From contig JAIITD010000077.1 of assembly GCA_022737715.1 (NCBI GenBank), positions 1 through 7,865 of the forward strand: DNA of 7,865 bases, given 5' to 3'. The notes below the pieces were generated by a model. It was not told the DNA's origin, did not search any database, and saw only the letters and a list, made by a program, of their open reading frames with translations. Position numbers and translations under genes: made by a program. Source of the stretch: Veillonella sp. Its GTDB lineage: Bacteria > Bacillota > Negativicutes > Veillonellales > Veillonellaceae. Below are positions 6,245 to 7,865 of the stretch, piece after piece (positions within the stretch are counted from its first letter, which is position 1; every line of letters starts with the position of its first letter).

Positions 6245-6490
6245 ATGAAAGATTTATTCATTTTTTTTAAGAATATTGATCCACAGTTTTATACCTGTAT
6301 ATTTGGTCTAGTTGTAACTGGAATTGGCATATATAATCCTTTGTTATTGGGCTTATACTCTCCTGACAATAATTATAATGAAAGTCCGGTTATGATATTT
6401 ATTTTTAGGCTTATTAGTGGGATGGTGTTTGTAATAATAGTTTTGTATTTATTATATCGGCTTGTTACAGGGACATGGTTTGGTACTTAA
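6245..6490 (+). CDS. Small two-helix membrane protein, possible immunity protein
   Basis: This is an 81-residue protein with two predicted transmembrane helices (about 17-37 and 49-73), joined by a short polar loop (SPDNNYNESP, 39-48) and ending in TGTWFGT. GGAGGA at 6230-6235 lies nine bases before the ATG, a good ribosome binding site. The coding sequence is intact, although the toxin-like tail just upstream is broken. It has no recognisable family. By analogy with the preceding pair it may protect against the product of the upstream frame; an orphan immunity gene can be kept because it still gives resistance. This is inference from context. Confidence 0.6.
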   Translation: MKDLFIFFKNIDPQFYTCIFGLVVTGIGIYNPLLLGLYSPDNNYNESPVMIFIFRLISGMVFVIIVLYLLYRLVTGTWFGT

Positions 6491-6610
6491 TCTTGAGTAT
6501 TTAGCTTTTTCAATTAGACGAAAATGAATATAAAATGTATCTTCAATAAAGGTAAAAATCATAGTACTTTGTAAGAGTATAATACATTTGTGACAAGTAA
6601 ATAAAAAATA

Positions 6611-6673
6611 AGAAGGAACTCTGTTATAATGAAGTTGCTTAATCCAAAGATTATAACAAAAGGAGTTCCTTCT
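6611..6673 (+). promoter_or_regulatory. Hairpin spanning the transposase promoter and ribosome binding site
   Basis: An 11-bp outer stem (6611-6621 with 6663-6673) and a 9-bp inner stem (6622-6630 with 6650-6658) are both perfect; only four unpaired bases separate them on the 3' side. The loop is 6631-6649. The 3' arm and its bulge contain the AAGGAG (6660-6665) used by the transposase ATG at 6675. The 5' arm contains the -10 box, so a transcript begun there lacks the 5' arm and cannot fold this way, while an outside transcript can. Confidence 0.75.
6622..6630 (+). promoter_or_regulatory. Extended -10 promoter of the transposase
   Basis: TGTTATAAT is a perfect extended -10 (TGn plus TATAAT at 6625-6630). 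No good -35 lies at the right distance. The expected start is near 6637, inside the loop of the hairpin. Confidence 0.55.
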
Positions 6674-6674
6674 C

Positions 6675-7309
6675 ATGCATTCTATTATAACTGAAGAATT
6701 AAGATTTCGTAAACGAGTATGTGAATATGCTATGAAGTATGAAAATAATGCTGAAGCTGCACGTCGTTATCATACTAGTAGACAACAAGTAAAACGTTGG
6801 GTGAAGCGTTTGGACGGGTCTATCGATTCACTTCGATAATATAGTCGTAAACCACATTCTCATCCTAATCAACACACTGAGGAAGAACTAGCAATTATCA
6901 AGTGTATGCATTCTAAGTTTAAACATGAAGGCTATTTTAAGTATATGTTGAGGTAAAGAAGCGTGGTTATGAACGCTCATATGTCTCTATGTGCAGACAA
7001 ATAAGGTTTCATATCTTCTAATCTATGGCTTAAATATAATGGCTTTTAGAGCTCTATGTGAGATTATTTTTTGCTATGGTATTAGCTGTTGGTAACTATA
7101 AAAGAATAAAATAATAATTATTTCCCATGCTAATGAGAGGGTCTTGTATCTAGATGAATTCAAGTTTTCATCAAGTGTACACAGAAGAGATATTCTAAAG
7201 TATTTTTCAATAAGATTATTAACTCCATATTAATAGTGTGTAATCACTCTATTATAATGCACGTCCTATAGAATCTAATGAGCTGGAATCTTTATTTCTG
7301 GAATATTAA
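6675..7309 (+). pseudogene. Decayed IS transposase (HTH plus DDE integrase type)
   Basis: The ATG at 6675 opens a 54-residue frame with a transposase-type helix-turn-helix (AARRYHTSRQQVKRWVKR, 28-45), closed by TAA at 6837-6839. Beyond it the same frame goes on as YSRKPHSHPNQHTEEELAII to a stop at 6954-6956. The next frame carries on as KKRGYERSYVSMCRQIRF to a stop at 7019-7021. This order of segments matches IS3/IS481-like transposases of Firmicutes as I remember them. Further down, VHRRDILKYF (7177-7206) recalls the block around the last catalytic residue, and YYNARPIESNELESLFLEY (7250-7306) recalls the conserved C-terminus. These two are in different frames. The middle, with the first catalytic aspartates, is missing or unreadable, and the total length is too short for a full transposase. 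The element is dead by point mutation, frameshifts and an internal deletion. The hairpin at 6611-6673 is its left-end control region. Confidence 0.72.
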
Positions 7310-7325
7310 AAGGTAAAATTGCTAA

Positions 7326-7418
7326 AAGAAAAGGATAAAAGAAACAGATTATCTAAAAGATAATAATCAAAATGATAAAGAAAATAAAGACCCAAAATTA
7401 GAATCAAGGGAGAAGTAG
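7326..7418 (+). other. Short charged open frame abutting the last membrane gene
   Basis: Thirty open codons follow a stop at 7323-7325 and lack a start codon. The product would be highly charged and Lys/Asp/Asn-rich (KETDYLKDNNQNDKENKD, then PKLESREK). The stop ends two bases before the next ATG, and the next gene's ribosome binding site (AGGGAG) lies in its last codons. It may be the last piece of a toxin-like protein whose front was lost by the IS insertion. By itself it is too short to be certain. Confidence 0.3.
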
Positions 7419-7420
7419 GA

Positions 7421-7822
7421 ATGTCTGCTAACAATAAAAATTTTTTTAAAGCTATATATATGTTTGTTGTTCTTTTTTTATTGGATGTAGCTCTTGTATA
7501 TTCACTACTTCAGTCAGGAGATGGACCGTATCGTAAGATAGATGCTATAGCCTGTTTTGGAGCTATTAATGCGATATTTATATATCTAAATATTGGGGAA
7601 ATAAAAGTCATTTATAGATATATAAAGGAAGGCCGGTTTGTGGAAGGTATAAAAAAGGCTGTGCGTTTATTGAAATATAGTAAAACAAGTTATTTTACCC
7701 GTATATCAAGTATAATTATAGGTATTTGTTTTATTGGTTGGGGCATACAAGTTGAAAGGGGTATATTGATAAAACTAATTGCGTTTACTATTGGTGGTAT
7801 TAATCTTTGGAGATCAATATAA
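7421..7822 (+). CDS. Four-helix membrane protein, possible immunity protein
   Basis: This is a 133-residue protein with predicted transmembrane helices at about 10-30, 41-58, 92-110 and 113-130. A basic, probably cytoplasmic, segment (YRYIKEGRFVEGIKKAVRLL, 65-84) separates the two helix pairs. It ends GGINLWRSI. GGGAG at 7408-7412 lies eight bases before the ATG. I recognise no family. Its position directly after a short charged reading frame repeats the pattern of the two earlier units at 5447-5982 and 6027-6490, so an immunity role is plausible but is not shown by the sequence itself. No terminator is visible in the 43 bases that remain, so a following gene could share its transcript. Confidence 0.65.
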   Translation: MSANNKNFFKAIYMFVVLFLLDVALVYSLLQSGDGPYRKIDAIACFGAINAIFIYLNIGEIKVIYRYIKEGRFVEGIKKAVRLLKYSKTSYFTRISSIIIGICFIGWGIQVERGILIKLIAFTIGGINLWRSI

Positions 7823-7865
7823 TCATTATTTTAGAACATCTTAAACAATTAATTACGTATATAGA

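Noticed and set aside
6452..6676. Minus-strand frame across the IS left end
   Set aside because: It runs through the hairpin and the end of the membrane gene, and its product resembles nothing meaningful.
5983..7420. CRISPR array, tRNA or other structured RNA in the AT-rich region
   Set aside because: No regularly spaced repeats and no cloverleaf-like stems with a CCA end were seen; the only strong structure is the IS hairpin.

Overview
The window looks like a low-GC diderm Firmicute (Negativicutes), most likely Veillonella or a close relative. This is inferred from the combination of a cstA-type transporter, an amt-glnK operon, an AsmA-like envelope protein (expected only with an outer membrane) and a secreted copper-amine-oxidase-N-like (stalk) domain protein. 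No similarity search was possible, so the organism call rests on protein character only.

Positions 1-5320 are ordinary chromosomal sequence. The end of a CstA-family peptide/pyruvate transporter closes with a strong terminator. It is followed by an ammonium transporter (amt) and its PII regulator (glnK), which form a nitrogen operon. The amt leader carries a terminator hairpin directly in front of the ribosome binding site, overlapped by an alternative hairpin, which is the layout of a transcription attenuator. A perfect 20-bp palindrome and an extended -10 box lie between amt and glnK. Next is a 540-residue inner-membrane-anchored AsmA-like protein whose perfect extended -10 sits about one promoter length from its ATG, so its mRNA may be leaderless. 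Then come a small secreted Pro/Thr-rich protein on the plus strand and a secreted stalk-domain protein on the minus strand. These two converge on a pair of terminator hairpins.

From about 5330 to the end the sequence becomes clearly more AT-rich and turns into an accessory region. It holds three small units, each made of a short reading frame or broken tail followed almost immediately by a small multi-pass membrane protein: 5447-5982, 6027-6490 and 7326-7822. This layout resembles orphan toxin-tip/immunity cassettes left by polymorphic (contact-dependent) toxins, or bacteriocin/immunity pairs. The second unit is frameshifted. Between the second and third lies a decayed insertion sequence with a transposase pseudogene (6675-7309). 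Upstream of it is a 63-nt hairpin that contains the transposase promoter in its 5' arm and its ribosome binding site in its 3' arm. That is the classic arrangement for blocking transposase translation from read-through transcripts.

No tRNA, rRNA or CRISPR array was seen.
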